Shown: positions 43,677 to 55,562 of the stretch, one piece after another
How positions within the stretch are numbered: position 1 is the stretch's first letter
Layout: every line of letters begins with the position of its first letter
From: Brachionus plicatilis
Taxonomy: Eukaryota; Rotifera; Eurotatoria; Ploima; Brachionidae
Length of the DNA stretch: 64,000 nucleotides
Reading direction: 5' to 3'
Assembly: GCA_010279815.1 (NCBI GenBank)
Contig: QEOQ01000633.1
Span: 193,156-257,155 of the forward strand
The notes under the pieces: model-generated
Told to the model about the DNA's origin: nothing
Database searches by the model: none
The model's input: the letters and a program-made list of their open reading frames with translations, nothing else
Translations under genes and position numbers: made by a program

Positions 43677-43679
43677 GTA

Positions 43680-46448
43680 TTTATTAGATCAGTTTTTGCC
43701 AAGTCCTCACAACATCAACTAAAAGTATTCCCCACAATAAAAAAATTTTCAACACGAAAATAACAAAATCAAATTAAACAACAAGATCATAAATATATTT
43801 TTTGATGATAAAAAAATTATTTTTCTGCTTTAAAATAAAAAAAATTATATCAAATTTATACAATAATAATAATAATTAATAATAATAATTCAAGGTTAAT
43901 CAACAGGCTAGCGCCCTTATCTTTTTCAAGACTGATTAACTGTTCATTTATTTAATTATTTAAAAATAAAAATAAAATACAAATAAAATACAAAATATTC
44001 TTTTTTTAAATTTTACATAAAAAAAATATAAGAAATCTAATTTAAATTAAATTTTTTTCATTTAAATTTAAAATTTTTGTAAGATAAATCAAATTTATCA
44101 AATGATTTACACGCTCTTTTGTAAATTAAGTTTATATTATTAAATACAGACATTTTAAAGTGATTTTAAGTTAAATTTATTTTTTCAATTTAAAAAATTA
44201 TTAATTATTTTTAGAAAAAAAAGAAGAAAATGTCATTTCACCAAATTTTGATCTAGCACCATTTAGTACCAATTTATCCGAATTCCGTAAATTCCATTTT
44301 AATTTTCTTTAACAATTTGTTTGAGGTTGTTTTTTTAAGATTGTAGATGCATTATCAAATTTCATAATTTTAAATGAAAAAGTTAATAATTTTAAATATT
44401 TTTTATATGTTTTTCTTAAAATGGATATAATTTGGCGAGTAATATCTAAAAGGCCTAAAAACAGCACATATTATGATAGAAGAAAACATTTAGAACGTTT
44501 TGGTCTTTTTTTTTCTAACTAAGCTTTTTTTCGCGAAAAAAAATTTAAATAAACGTTGTCTTTTTTTAAAAAAAATTTTATTTCGTTATTTTTCCAAAAA
44601 AATTAAGAGTTTTGATTCTTTTATAAATCAACAATCAGAAATTAATGCATGATGTTTAAACCAAACTAGATATAATTTTAACCCAGAAGAAATTTTCTAT
44701 CCAACAAAGACTTTTATTTTTTATTTTTTAAAAAGTTCAAGTCCGGACTTTTTCTTTATTTTTGAACTTTTCAACAGCTCTCTTATTAATAAAATTAGTT
44801 AATCAAACCTTGATTTTTTGAAATTATTTTAATATCAAAATATGAAATTTTAAGAATCATTTAAATTAATAAATAAAATTTAATTTTTTTTAAATTAAAA
44901 AAATTTGATAAAAATTCAAGAAAAATTTTTGAAGCCGCCGAGAGAGTTCCCTAGAAGAAATTAAAAAGGCAATATAATCGAAAAATTGTAGGAGTTATTT
45001 TGGTAAAAAATAAATTTTTAATAACCTAAAAAAATAAAAAGTCATAAATAAAATTCCATAAATTTGATTTTTTTGATCCTTAAGTTAAATATGTCTTATT
45101 TTTGCAATCTGTAATGTTTTTAATATATTTTGAATAGACAATCTAGTTTATTTTAAATATCTAAAAAGCAAATCTTATTTTAAGGGTTTTTGGACCCCTT
45201 TGATCCTTAACGTAATAGCAAAAAATTTGGCCAAGCAAAACTGAATTAGTATTGAATAAGAACAGATAAAAAGCTTCTCTAAATTGAGTAATTTCAAAAT
45301 TTTTAGGTTTATGGGCATGGGAAAAAAGGCTCTCAGGAAAATTATATCAAATATTTAAAATAATACAACGCACGGGGCTTATTTTTTAAAAATTTAATTA
45401 CTGGCTGATAAACAATTAATCTATCTTTATTATTTATTTTATTTTTTCTTGAATTCTTCCCCTTTATTTTCTACTTCTTTTCTTCTTTTCTAAAGTAACA
45501 TTTAACGAAGCCTATTTATGAGAACCTTTCATTTTATTAATTTTCATCGAAGTCTCATTCTCATAACAAATATAAATGAGACAATTGGTTCTAAGTAATT
45601 TTGCTATGCTGTTTTTATTTTTTATATTGTAGAAAAGCTTTTATTAAATAATTTTTGAATGGTGAATAATCATTTAAATGATCAGATGCTCATTTTTATT
45701 TATTATTTGTATAACTATGAAACATATTTTGATTTAAATGCAGAACCAATTTTTAAATTCTAAAAACAACTTGTAATTCTCGTTTTCAGATTCATCATTT
45801 TATTTTTGTGAAAAATAATTTATACAGTATTTAGTAGCTTGAAATGTATTTAATAAAATATTTTCTTAAAATTTTTCTGAAAAGTGAGGAAACTCTCATA
45901 GCATTAGATTAAATAAAGCGGGTGTTCAAAAAAAGATTGGCTCAATAAGAGATTTTTAACAAAAATTATTTTTAACAAAATAAATAGAAGATTTTTCTTT
46001 AGCTTATATTGTGCTAATTTTAGATTAATTTTTCTTTCAAAATTAAAACAAAGAAAAGGATCATAAAAAATGCAGCGAAATAAACTGAAATAATTTTATT
46101 TACCATTTAAAAGTGCACTTATTTTCATTTTGATTTATGAATAGCCTTAAAATAATAATAATAATAATAATATATTATCTAAGCATTCAGAGAATTAAAA
46201 ATTAATCTATTAATTTAAATTAAGATTCTCATCTCTTTATTTTTATGTTAAAATCTATGCATATTAGAGAGAACATTAAAGATTAAAAAATAATAGTTAA
46301 GTGTAAAATGATAAAAAATTATAAAGAAAAAAAACTTAATTTATTTAATTCATTTTATTCGAAAAAATTTAAATTTTCTCATTTGTTGATTTAAAAAAAA
46401 AACATTAATTAATATCAATTAGTAAAAAAAAAATTGTCCTGATTAAAC
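43680..46448. other. 2.8 kb of AT-rich intergenic DNA
   Basis: No gene is supported. (AAT)n microsatellites at about 43861-43890 and 46149-46172. Confidence 0.5.
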
Positions 46449-46849
46449 TTAATCAAATTCTCGTTTTATCTGAATTGCAGCACAGCATGGACAACACCAA
46501 CCAGCAGCAAGATCATTCACAATATTTCCCTAAAATTAAAAAAAAAATTTATTTCATATTTATAATAAAATCAAATATTTAACCAACATCAATTCCTTTT
46601 TCTTCTCTAATTTGATAGCGCATTATTGGGACCAATAATGGATAAAATAAGCACTGAAGTGCATTCCAAACAATGCTTTGTCCAGCAGCATTTGAGGCCA
46701 GGCCTGCTTCTAAGCATGGAACACAATAACCGATCAAGCAATCAGGCAAGCTTCCGAAACAATCAAACAGTCCGTTGCGAAATTCACTTGAAATTTAATA
46801 ATTCACTTTAAAAAAAAATTAATTTCTTCAAATTTTTTATTTACCTCAT
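46449..46849 (-). CDS. PLAC8/cornifelin-family Cys-rich protein, three coding exons
   Basis: Minus-strand exons 46849-46845 (only ATGAG), 46786-46588 and 46529-46449, with introns of 58 bp each, give 94 residues. The sequence begins MSEFRNGLFDCFGSLPDCLI, continues GYCVPCLEAGLASN, then QCLFYPLLVPIMRYQIREE, KGIDGNIVNDLAAGWCCPCC and AAIQIKREFD. The order W/F-x-x-G-L-F-D-C, C-L-x-G-x-x-(C/V)-P-C, G-I-x-G-x-x-x-N-D and C-C-P-C-C-x-x-x-Q-x-x-R-E is that of the PLAC8 family (placenta-specific 8, cornifelin, plant PCR/FWL). Members are small membrane-associated proteins linked to metal transport, organ size or cell growth; no specific function can be given. The last donor is GTTGGT (weak), chosen because only it keeps the frame. 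It was missed as a long ORF because of its small exons. Confidence 0.85.
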
Positions 46850-48061
46850 TCTAGGCTAGCTTTTAGTCAAAAAATCTATAATAAAAAAAAATGAATTAAT
46901 TTCTATTTATTTTGGATGAAAAATCCTATTAATCATTTAAAACTTTTCAACAAACGAAAATTTATTTTTTATAATCTATTTAAAAAATTGTTCGACAATC
47001 TTTCATGATTTTTGTGGAGAACTGACTATAGAAAGAAAAAGAGAAACTTTATACTCATTCAAAACTTAATTGAGTAATAAAAAAATCCAAAATTAAAGGA
47101 TAATGCATAAATTAACCTTACGAATTCCATTCATACTGTTATTAAACAAAAATTTTGTATACAATTAAATTTAAAATGTCTCATATTAAATATTGTGTCT
47201 CAAAACTCTTTAAATCAGACGAGTATCATTTTAAATTTTAATTTATGACTCTTCTCGGGCGTCATTAACTAAAATAATTACTAATTTTTTTCATCAAAAT
47301 ATTACAACTAAAATAAATTAAACAAATCTGGAATTTTTTTCCAAAAAATATATTATTCTCTGAAAATACGAAAAAACAGTTCAATCTTTGTAGAAGTAAA
47401 AAAAAACAAGTATCACAATTTAAATATATGTGAACAGAACATGATAAAACTTATCAAAAAAAATTTTTTTAGTTTCAAATTATTTCTTTAAATATTTGAA
47501 CAAAAATAAATACTATAAAAAAGATGATTCATTTAAAAATGCGATAAAACAAAATTTAAATTTATTTATTAAGATAAAATAAAAAAAAACTAATTTTTTT
47601 ATTATCTAACTTTTTCAAATATTTTTTAATTAAAATTTACTTTTGTCAGCCAATGAAGGAATAATTTCAGCGTCAACTAGATTCTTATTTGAATAGCGAT
47701 AAAAAAATTAATCATTAGGAGCAATTTTACATGATCTAATCAAGTGAGTGCAGTTGCTATTAAAACTAATTATTTTTTGGGTCCTAAAAGATGAACTAAT
47801 AAATTTCAAAATAAAGAAACAGTTACTAGACTATGTTATTCGTTTATAAAGCCTAGATTAAAGTATTTGAGTACAATAATGGATTTCTTATCTTAAAATA
47901 TATTTAAAAGTGTTGGTTAGTAAAATAAAAAGAATAACTTTGTCTAATCAAGACACAAAATATTTTGCTTTAGAATTAAATGGAAACAAAATCAACTGGG
48001 TTAGTATTTGGAATCTATGGTTGTCTTAAGTGAAACCGATATCAAAGCAAGAAATGGTCAA
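46850..48061. other. AT-rich intergenic DNA upstream of the PLAC8-family gene
   Basis: No gene recognised. Must contain the promoter of the PLAC8-family gene near its left edge. Confidence 0.45.
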
Positions 48062-48510
48062 GCCAAAATTTTTCGAAAAAAATTTCTTATTTTGAAAAAT
48101 TTCAAATTTTTTAATTTTTTTCTTACAAAATTTTGTAAAAAAAAAGCTAAGATTTTTCCGTAAAATTCCGTAAAAGATGGTTATTTTTTGGTAAAAATTG
48201 TAAAGATTGTTAAAATTTGGTAAAAATAATTTACACAAAAAAATACATTCCGAACTAAATATACAATTTTTCATTAATTTCTAAATACAATTTGATATTT
48301 TCATATTTTTTTGTTGTGTTTTTTTGTATAAATAAATTTTAACAAAAATTTAAAAATGTTTACATTTTTTACTCAAAAAAAAACTATTTTATACGAAATT
48401 TTAAAAAATCTTAACTTTTTTCAAGCACAATTTTCTAAGAAAAAAATTAAAAAATTTGAAATTTTTCAAAATAAGAAATTTTTTTCAAAAAACTTTAGCA
48501 AATTTTCATT
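48062..48510. mobile_element. foldback element with ~75-bp arms
   Basis: 48062-48135 and about 48430-48508 are inverted copies with only scattered differences (core attttttaatttttttcttac against its complement). The two unusual Lys/Phe-rich open stretches in opposite strands are translations of these arms. Limits are approximate. Confidence 0.6.
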
Positions 48511-49480
48511 TGTACTAAAATTTACGAAAAAATATCTTAAAATTACGATAACTTTGACTTTAAAAAAATTAATTCAAAATTAATATTTAAATTTTTACCG
48601 TACCATGTTGTGATGATCACGGCAACACGAATTTTTTCATTTCTGCATTGGACTTGACTTGAGATTTGTGACTTTTAAACATCTCTCACATGATAAATCA
48701 ACAACTTAAATATGTTGAAAAATACATTATCGTAGCACAAACTAAATTACTAAACTTAAAATAAAAAACATTTTTCTGTTTTATTAAAATTTTTAAAAAA
48801 AATATTAATTTCCAAGAAAACTCTAGGCAATAAACGGGAAAATGACCAAAATTTTAAATATGTTTTTAAAGAAAAAAAACACATACCTAGAAAATACCAA
48901 ATCAATTAGATATTTGTCTATCTACATTTTTTTTGATTTATTTACACAAACTCATTGTGTATTAAAGAGATTATTTTTTAATTATTTTAGGAAATTTTAA
49001 TTAATCAATTTAATTAATCAATTTTAAATTTACTTTTTTAATTTTAGACACATATTTATTTTAATTAAAAAAGTAAATTGTGTTAAAAGCTAAAAATTGC
49101 ATTCTGTAATTCAAATTGCATTGGATACATATATAAATCTGTATCTTTAAACTGATTGTTTAATTTTCGATTTTTAGTTTTTTTATAGTTTCTTTATCTT
49201 TTTGTTGTTGCATAAAAATAGATACAAAATAGACTTTTTATTGCCGATACCTCTATAATGCAACATCTTAAAAAACAAAGAACTTTAGCAGATTACAAAT
49301 AGCCCATATGTCCGAAATTATTAACTATTTTCAAGAAAAAATTTATGTCATAAAGGTTAGCCTCATTAATTTACAAAGATTGCAGAGACTATTCTTTTTT
49401 TGATTCTTTTTTGATATAAAAACATTTTTTGGCAAATTGAAGTTCATGATCAATTATAAATTTCCTATCAAATTTTTTAG
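48511..49480. other. AT-rich intergenic DNA
   Basis: Contains the GACTTGACTTGAGATTTGTG dispersed motif at 48651-48690 and a family C end (GGCAAATTGAAGTTCATGAT) at 49431-49450 immediately before the LINE remnant. No gene. Confidence 0.45.
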
Positions 49481-49487
49481 TCTTTGG

Positions 49488-51210
49488 TTTTAATTTACTC
49501 TCTTTACTGTGAATCTTTGAAATAATATTTCGTCCTTCGAATTTTCTTTATATTTTATAGGAAACATTATCACTAAATTCGTCTTGCTTGGATTAAATTT
49601 AATCTCATGTTCAAGTCCATATTCTTCTGTAATTTTTAGTAATTCATTTAACTCTTTTGAGCTGTTTGCAAGTAATAAAACATCATCAGCATACAACAAG
49701 TTATTTATTTTATTTGAGCCAATTGCTTTCAATGATTCATTTTCATCGAGTTTTTTACTAAGATCATCTATGTAAATTGGGAACAGACACGGGCTTAGAG
49801 GACCCCCTTGTTTCACACCCCGTGTCGTTTTAAAAGGACAAGACCATTTAGAACTAAACTGGATAAGACATTTGGAGATTAAATAATACGTTATTAAGGC
49901 TCGTAGTATACAAAGGTCTATTCTATTTACTAACATCGCCCATAAAAGATCACGATTTATCTTATCGAAAGCTTTACTCGCGTCGATAGCGCATACAAAC
50001 GTTTCTTTGTCTTCACGTTTATTAAATAAAATTGTCTCTTTTAAAACAAAAACTGCATGACCGCATAAGGATTTAGGCTTGAAACCAAATTGATATTTTG
50101 AGCAAATATATTTTTTATTTATCTTTTCTAATAAAATTTTTTCATAAATATTAGCGAAAGTGTCTGAAATGGTCAGCGGTCTCAAATTGTCCATGTTTCC
50201 AGCGTCTTTATTCTTATCTTTTACTAATAGCTTAACAACACCTATATTGAAATTTTTTTGGTATTACATTATAATTAATGATTGTTTCGTACAGAAATTT
50301 TAAAATTCCAATAAGCTTTTTACTCTTCCCTTACTCTATCATTTCATTTATTATCTTATTATAGCCAGCAGCTTTATTATTTTGTAGATTGTTAATGATT
50401 TTACAAAGTTTGTCTTCGTCTATATATAAATTCATCATTTGTATTTTGGGCCAGTTTTTCCAATGTTAGGTTTTTAATTTCTGTTTCATTGAAAAGTTTA
50501 AAGATTTCGTTTCTCGCTACATCAATGTCGACCAATGGTTCTACATGCTCATTTCTTAAGTAACCAACTTTCTTATAAAACTTCCTTTTTTTTACTGAAT
50601 ATATTTCATTTAGTTTTGTCATTTGTCTGATTTCTTCTTTATTCTTGTTTTCCTCCTGTTTCTTTCTAAACGCTTTTTTCGATCTTTAACCATAATCTGA
50701 TTGATCGTTGTACGTTCTTTCCGATTATTGATTTTGGCTTTACGATATTCATTATACAATTCTTTTATACCTAAATCCCACCAACCATTAATTTTGATTT
50801 TATGTTTACTATTTAAATTTTTTGTGCTAATTTCCCTGTTAGCTTCGAGGATTACTTTATTTAGCTTTGCCGTAAAGTTTTCAATACAGAAAACGCTTAT
50901 CTTGATAATAATTCAGGAAATTTCGCAATTAACCCATTGATTAGTGATTCAAATTTAACTAAATAAATTTTCTTAGTTTTTCCATTCCACACAATTTTTG
51001 TCGCAGTAACTTTATCAATTTTTGACGTAACCTTCGATTTAGTTTTATTGCTTGTATCATCTTTAATTCTGCAGATAAAGCTAAATGGTCACTACAGTTC
51101 CATTTCAAGGTCTCAATTGCTACATTGTTTATTTCATTACACTTTAACGGTGATGCTATATGATCAATCCAACCTGACTTAAAATATATTTTATTACTTG
51201 TATCCATCCA
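49488..51210 (-). pseudogene. 5'-truncated LINE with GVKQGGPLSP-type reverse transcriptase
   Basis: Minus-strand order: end of the endonuclease (51207-50959: WIDHIASPLKC, WNCSDHLALSAEL), a linker (50622-50401), then the reverse transcriptase (50194-49490) with NLRPLTISDTFANIYEKIL, FVCAIDASKAFDKINRDLLW, GVKQGGPLSPCLFPIYIDDL, NLLYADDVLLLANSS and KFNPSKTN. The catalytic A-F-D and YADD residues are intact, but frame breaks at about 50200-50260 and 50630-50950 inactivate it. The GVKQGG box and Y-(I/M)-D-D-L set it apart from the GVPQGS copies in the first 12 kb, so it is a different LINE clade; I cannot name the clade. It ends near 49488 without a poly-A tail. Confidence 0.82.
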
Positions 51211-51224
51211 TCATGATTCAGAAG

Positions 51225-51350
51225 TAGTGTTGGGCGGTGGCCAAGACTGAACGCGGCCAAAATAAGGCGGCTACTTTGGCGGCCAGGCCGGGGGCCAAAA
51301 ATTTGGACCGTGAAGTTGGCCGGCCAAATCAAAAACGGGATGACGAAATT
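51225..51350. repeat. GGCC-rich island
   Basis: GGCC occurs about ten times in 125 bp (for example ttggcggccaggccgggggc) in otherwise 75-80 % AT surroundings. Similar GC-rich words (accggccaacttttggccgc) occur at 54838-54930 and at 61228-61285 and 61520-61600. Confidence 0.6.
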
Positions 51351-51521
51351 TGCGATCAAACCAAATCAGCGAAAAATATTTCCTTAAGGGTAAAAAAATT
51401 GGCAAAAATTTTATTTTAATAGAAAATGCAAAATATTTAAAAAAAAAAATAATTTTTCTTGAAAGCTTAATTTTTGAATTTTTTTTTGCTTTTTTTTCTC
51501 GTTCCATATGAACAGTTATTT

Positions 51522-52990
51522 GAGACAATATTGAGAATTCACAATCAAGTTGGACACAAATGTCGCGATATCATGCTTCAAGCCTGTAATAAAATTCATT
51601 TAAATATGACAGTAGAAATGATTACATGTAATTATTTTTTCATTTTTTTTTAATTACTAATTAATCAATTAACCGATTATGTTTTGAAAATATTAAGCAT
51701 TTTTAAACACTTGCAATCATTGTATTATGAATAAGAAAAGAAACAAAACAACAGGTGTTGTTGTTAAACCTATTCTGAGCGAAAATTTCAACCGAAGAGC
51801 GCAAATGGATCTGATTGATCTTCAAAGTCTTCCTGATGGCGAGTTCAAGTGGGTCATGGTGTACCAAGACCTTTTTAAGAAATTTGTTGTTCTTCGTCCT
51901 TTAAAACACAAATCCGCATTTGATGTGGCAGCAAGCTTAATTGATATTTTTACTATTTTCTGTGTACCTGTGCTTCTTCAATCCGATAACGGTTGCGAAT
52001 TGCGTAACCAAGTTATTACAGCTTTGCAACAAATTTGGCCTGAGTTATCATTTGTCCACGGTCGAGCCCGGCATCCACAGTCCCAGGGTAGCGTTGAAAG
52101 GACAAACGCGGACATTAAAAAAATGATCGTTACTTGGATGCGAGAAAACAAATCCACAAAGTGGACAACAGGATTAAAATTTGTCCAACTTCGTAAGAAC
52201 CATTCACATCACTCTTGCATAAAATGTACCCCTTATAAGGCATTATTTGGGATTGAAACACCTCTCGGTTTAGCTTCAACTACTATTCCCGTGGAGGAGT
52301 GGTCAAAACTTGACAATGCGAAGCAACTATTTGAAACTGTCGGCTATGAGGGACCTGAAGCGGATCTGTGTTAAAATTTACCCGAAAAAGACGATGTCGA
52401 TTTACCAGAAGATGTTTTTAACCCGGCCGATTTCGAGCTTGGCGAGCTTGTTACTCCACCACCACCTCAAGATGAACAACATATTGCCGAAATAAAGCGA
52501 AAGGCAGATACTTTATTGGGGATTAGAAATACTGTTCGCACAAATCAAGGCCTTCAAGCAGAGGAAATGCGCACTAGAAGTAAAAGGTACGTTCCAGAAG
52601 TTTCAATTGGAGATTATGTTGCTCTGCCAATTCCTGACGTTGACAGAGATCTTTGTGAGGCTCGCAACTTGATTTGCAGAATTGTTGACATTGATTATGA
52701 TAAATCGCTTTATGAATTAGCCTGCGAAGCAGCTGTTTTAGATACTATGTTTGCAAGGAATAGTTTTGATTTAGTCAAAGATTGTAGTGTTGAAGTTGAA
52801 GTTAGACTCGATAAAAAATTGAGCGTTAAAGTTACAGGCAGTTAAAGAACTATCAATTGGTGGTGGTCAAGGTATACTTAAGCGCAATTGTACTGGGGGA
52901 TGTTTAACAAATCGTTGTTCATGTAAGAAGGCAGGGCTTTTATGCAACTCGAGATGTCACGGGGCTAATGGCAGCTGTAAAAATAAATAA
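51522..52990 (+). pseudogene. rve-type DDE integrase of a transposon (KRBA2/Ginger-like)
   Basis: Zinc-binding H2C2 part: ETILRIHNQVGHKCRDIMLQ (51522 on) supplies the His pair and FLNTCNHC (51700-51721) the Cys pair; an AT-rich insertion separates them. Core from 51727: NRRAQMDLIDLQSL (first Asp), PVLLQSDNGCELRNQV (second Asp) and HPQSQGSVERTNADIKKM (Glu), so all three catalytic residues remain. The C-terminal part after a TAA at 52372-52374 (same frame continues): RTRSKRYVPEVSIGDYVALP, then after a +1 shift near 52838 a Cys-rich end, CTGGCLTNRCSCKKAGLLCN and SRCHGANGSCKNK. The Cys tail is typical of KRBA2-like integrases in animal genomes. Three lesions; no gag, protease or RT is present, which favours a cut-and-paste element over an LTR retrotransposon. 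Confidence 0.75.
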
Positions 52991-53159
52991 ATAATTTCAA
53001 ATTTACTGATTAATTCAGTAATATACTAAATTTTATTCAATAATTTACTCAATTTTTTATTTTTTCAGGAAATTAATTAAAAAAATTTTTTTACTAGTTA
53101 TTTTATTGATTTACTAAAGTGCCAGTAAATTTACATATTAACTGATTTTACAAATATAC

Positions 53160-54313
53160 GTTAACAGGTATACCTATACACATAAAGGGTCAAATCATGT
53201 TAAGATAGATACTAATGGGGGCGAGTTGGTAAGAATATCAGCTGCTTTTACAGCTTGAGCTGATGGTACAAAACTTTCTTTATATCTTATTTTACCCCGA
53301 ACGAAAAGGTTAGACAATTTCGTGCCACCAAATAATGTTCGTATCGTTTATAAATCTTCTAGCACATTTAATGATGATGCAATTTCTGATTACATTGTCT
53401 CAATTTTGTCTGAACGAGCAAACAGTTTATTTTACTTAGATTTGGCACGTTGTCATATAACTTCAAAAGGAAAATCGAAACTGGAAGACTACAGAATTAA
53501 ACCAATATTCATTCCGCCTCGCATGACCAATTAACTACAACCAGCTTACGTATATTGGTTTTGAAAAATAAAGAAAGCTTATTGTGCTAAATGGACGGAA
53601 TGGTGTAAGACAAGACAAATGGAATATACCATACATAGGAATTCAAAATCACCTGGATATGTTTTGGCAATTAATTGGCTTTCTGAAATATGGGAAAAGT
53701 TTGAAGAGCATCTAATAAAAAACTCAGTTGACTCATGTGGCAAAACAAGCCAAAAAGATTGTATCATGGTCCACTTAAAGACTTGGTTACTAAAAATTTA
53801 GCTTTCAATGCCTATGTTGATGATATACAAGAAGAAGATGCTATTTTGGGTTTTAACAATGCGGATGAAGTTGATCCAAACTTGCATAAAGTAAATTCAA
53901 ATTTAAATGATGAAGTGGAAGACATAGAGGTAGATATTGAAATAGAAAATGAAACGAGCCCTACATTAAATCCTTATCAAAATCAATCAAACCCATTGAC
54001 AATTGATTTTTATCAAAACCAACAGCCTTCAAATCATAATGCACATATACACTTTAGTCAAACACTTCGTGTTACAGTCGATCAAGAGCAGTTCCAACAT
54101 GGTACAACACAGAGTATTCAATCTGAAAATCATCACATGCATTTAAATCAATTTAATCAAGTTTATCATAATCAATCTGAACAAGGTCGCATTCAGTTTG
54201 GTCAAATACATAGAGATTCATTAGAGCAAAGTCATACTCAAGTGCAGTTAGGCCAATTAGAGAGTCAACCTTTGTTTACTTTTAAAAGTAACTCTGTTAA
54301 TTTTTTTAAATGA
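53160..54313 (+). pseudogene. Tigger-type DDE_1 transposase with Gln/Asn/His-rich tail
   Basis: Order: GELVRISAAFTA, ADGTKLSLYLILPRTKRLDN, NNVRIVYKSSSTFNDDAISD, SLFYLDLARCHITSKGKSKL, IKPIFIPPRMTN and LQPAYVYWF, then WLSEIWEKFEEHLIKNS with V-D-S-C-G. This is the DDE_1 pattern (V-R-x-x-x-A-x-T-A-x-A-D-G-x-K-L-P; L-x-L-D-x-A-x-x-H; P-P-x-x-T-x-x-L-Q-P-x-D-V). The last Asp of L-Q-P-x-D-V is Tyr. TGA near 53258 and TAA at 53532 interrupt it, and it shifts frame at about 53580 and 53750. The final open stretch (53735-54313) is a long acidic then Gln/Asn/His-rich tail (QFNQVYHNQSEQGRIQFGQI). The N-terminal DNA-binding domain is missing. Confidence 0.72.
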
Positions 54314-54341
54314 GAATAAAGACCATTTTTTTGTTAAAATA

Positions 54342-54470
54342 AAAGCTAAATTTAGGTTTTATTAATGGAAAATTTCCAGCTTATTCAATTTTAATTGTTA
54401 TAACATAGAAACTATGTAAATAACTCTAAAAGAATAAAGGCTGAATTTGGGCTTTACTCTTAGAGTCCAC
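54342..54470. repeat. dispersed repeat, copy 2
   Basis: Second copy of 40161-40307 (same order of shared words, about 80 % similar by eye). It starts just after the Tigger-type ORF and runs up to the 30-bp tandem array. Confidence 0.65.
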
Positions 54471-54488
54471 AACGCGAGTATATAGATT

Positions 54489-54648
54489 GAACCGGTTCAA
54501 AAATGGAAACAGTTTTGTGAACCGGCTCGAAGATGGAACCTGTTTTGCGAATCGGTTTGAAGAGGAACCGGTTTTTTGTACCAGTTCGAAGATTAAACCG
54601 GTTCGAAAATGGAACAGGTTTTACGAACCGGTTTAAAAATGGAACTAT
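54489..54648. repeat. 30-bp tandem array, GAACCGGTT core
   Basis: Five to six degenerate copies of a unit of about 30 bp, consensus near GAACCGGTTCGAAGATGGAA then CCGGTTTTGC. First three starts at 54489, 54519 and 54549; last at 54625. Two inverted partial units lie at 55520-55562. Confidence 0.8.
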
Positions 54649-54659
54649 AGGCTTAGAGT

Positions 54660-55519
54660 TATTTTAAAAAATCTATACAAAAAAAATGGTGCTCACTGTC
54701 TGCATCAATCATCGAACTAGTTAAAAATATAAAAATTGGCTCATAATTATTTATTTTAAATAAGAATGTCTTACACTTATTTAACTATTTGGTTTTTTTA
54801 AAACAAAAAATTAATTGGATAGCTCGTTTCTAGTGTTCCGTACAAGCGGTCATTTGACCGGCCAACTTTTGGCCGCTCAGCTAGGCGGTGTTTTTTTTGC
54901 ACTGCCCGTCTAAATGAACGGTCTAAAATATACGTCTGGTTATAAGATAATAAAAAATAAAAATTTAAGATAATTTAATATTTTTATTAATTAAAAAAAA
55001 TCAGTTTTTTAATTTAAAAAATAAATCCAAAAAAATTTTATTTAAAAAAAAAAAATTAAAAAAATAAAAATTAAAAAATTAAAAAATTTTTTTTAAAAGA
55101 AAAAAGAAAAATTTTATTTAAAAATAAAAGAAGAAAAATTAAAAATTTTATTAAAAAATAAAAGAAAAAAAACAATCGAAACTGGTTGTTTTTCGCCCGT
55201 TTGAAGTTTTTGGCCGTTGAAAGTTGTTTTTTATTGGTTATTAGCCATTGGAAGTTGTTGGATATTGATTGTTGGTTAACGGACAATCACCAGTTTTTCT
55301 TTTTTTTTTGGAAAAAAATTTTTTAATTTTTATTTTTTAAAAAAATTTTATTTTTTTTTTTATTTTTAAATAAAATTTTTATTTTTTTTTTAAATAAAAT
55401 TTTTTTTTTTATTTTTTTATTTTTTAATAAACATAATAAATTATCAAAAATTTTATTTTTTATTATCTTAACACCCGACCGCATAATTTATACCGTTTAT
55501 TTTGGCGGTGTTAATTGAT
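54660..55519. other. AT-rich DNA between inverted GAACCGG arrays
   Basis: Contains a GC-rich island at 54838-54930 (gaccggccaacttttggccg, ctaggcggtg), a short block cgcccgtttgaagtttttgg at about 55192, and long A/T runs. No gene. It may be the interior of one composite element bounded by the GAACCGG units. Confidence 0.4.
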
Positions 55520-55562
55520 CTTCGAATCCATCTTCAAACCGGTTCCATCTTCAAACCGGTTT

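Noticed and set aside
48026..48583. Two Lys/Phe-rich frames sharing KKIKKFEIFQNKKFFSKNF
   Set aside because: They lie on opposite strands in the arms of a foldback; no real protein is implied.
54489..54648. Possible CRISPR-like array
   Set aside because: Units are contiguous degenerate tandem repeats with no spacers, in a eukaryotic genome.
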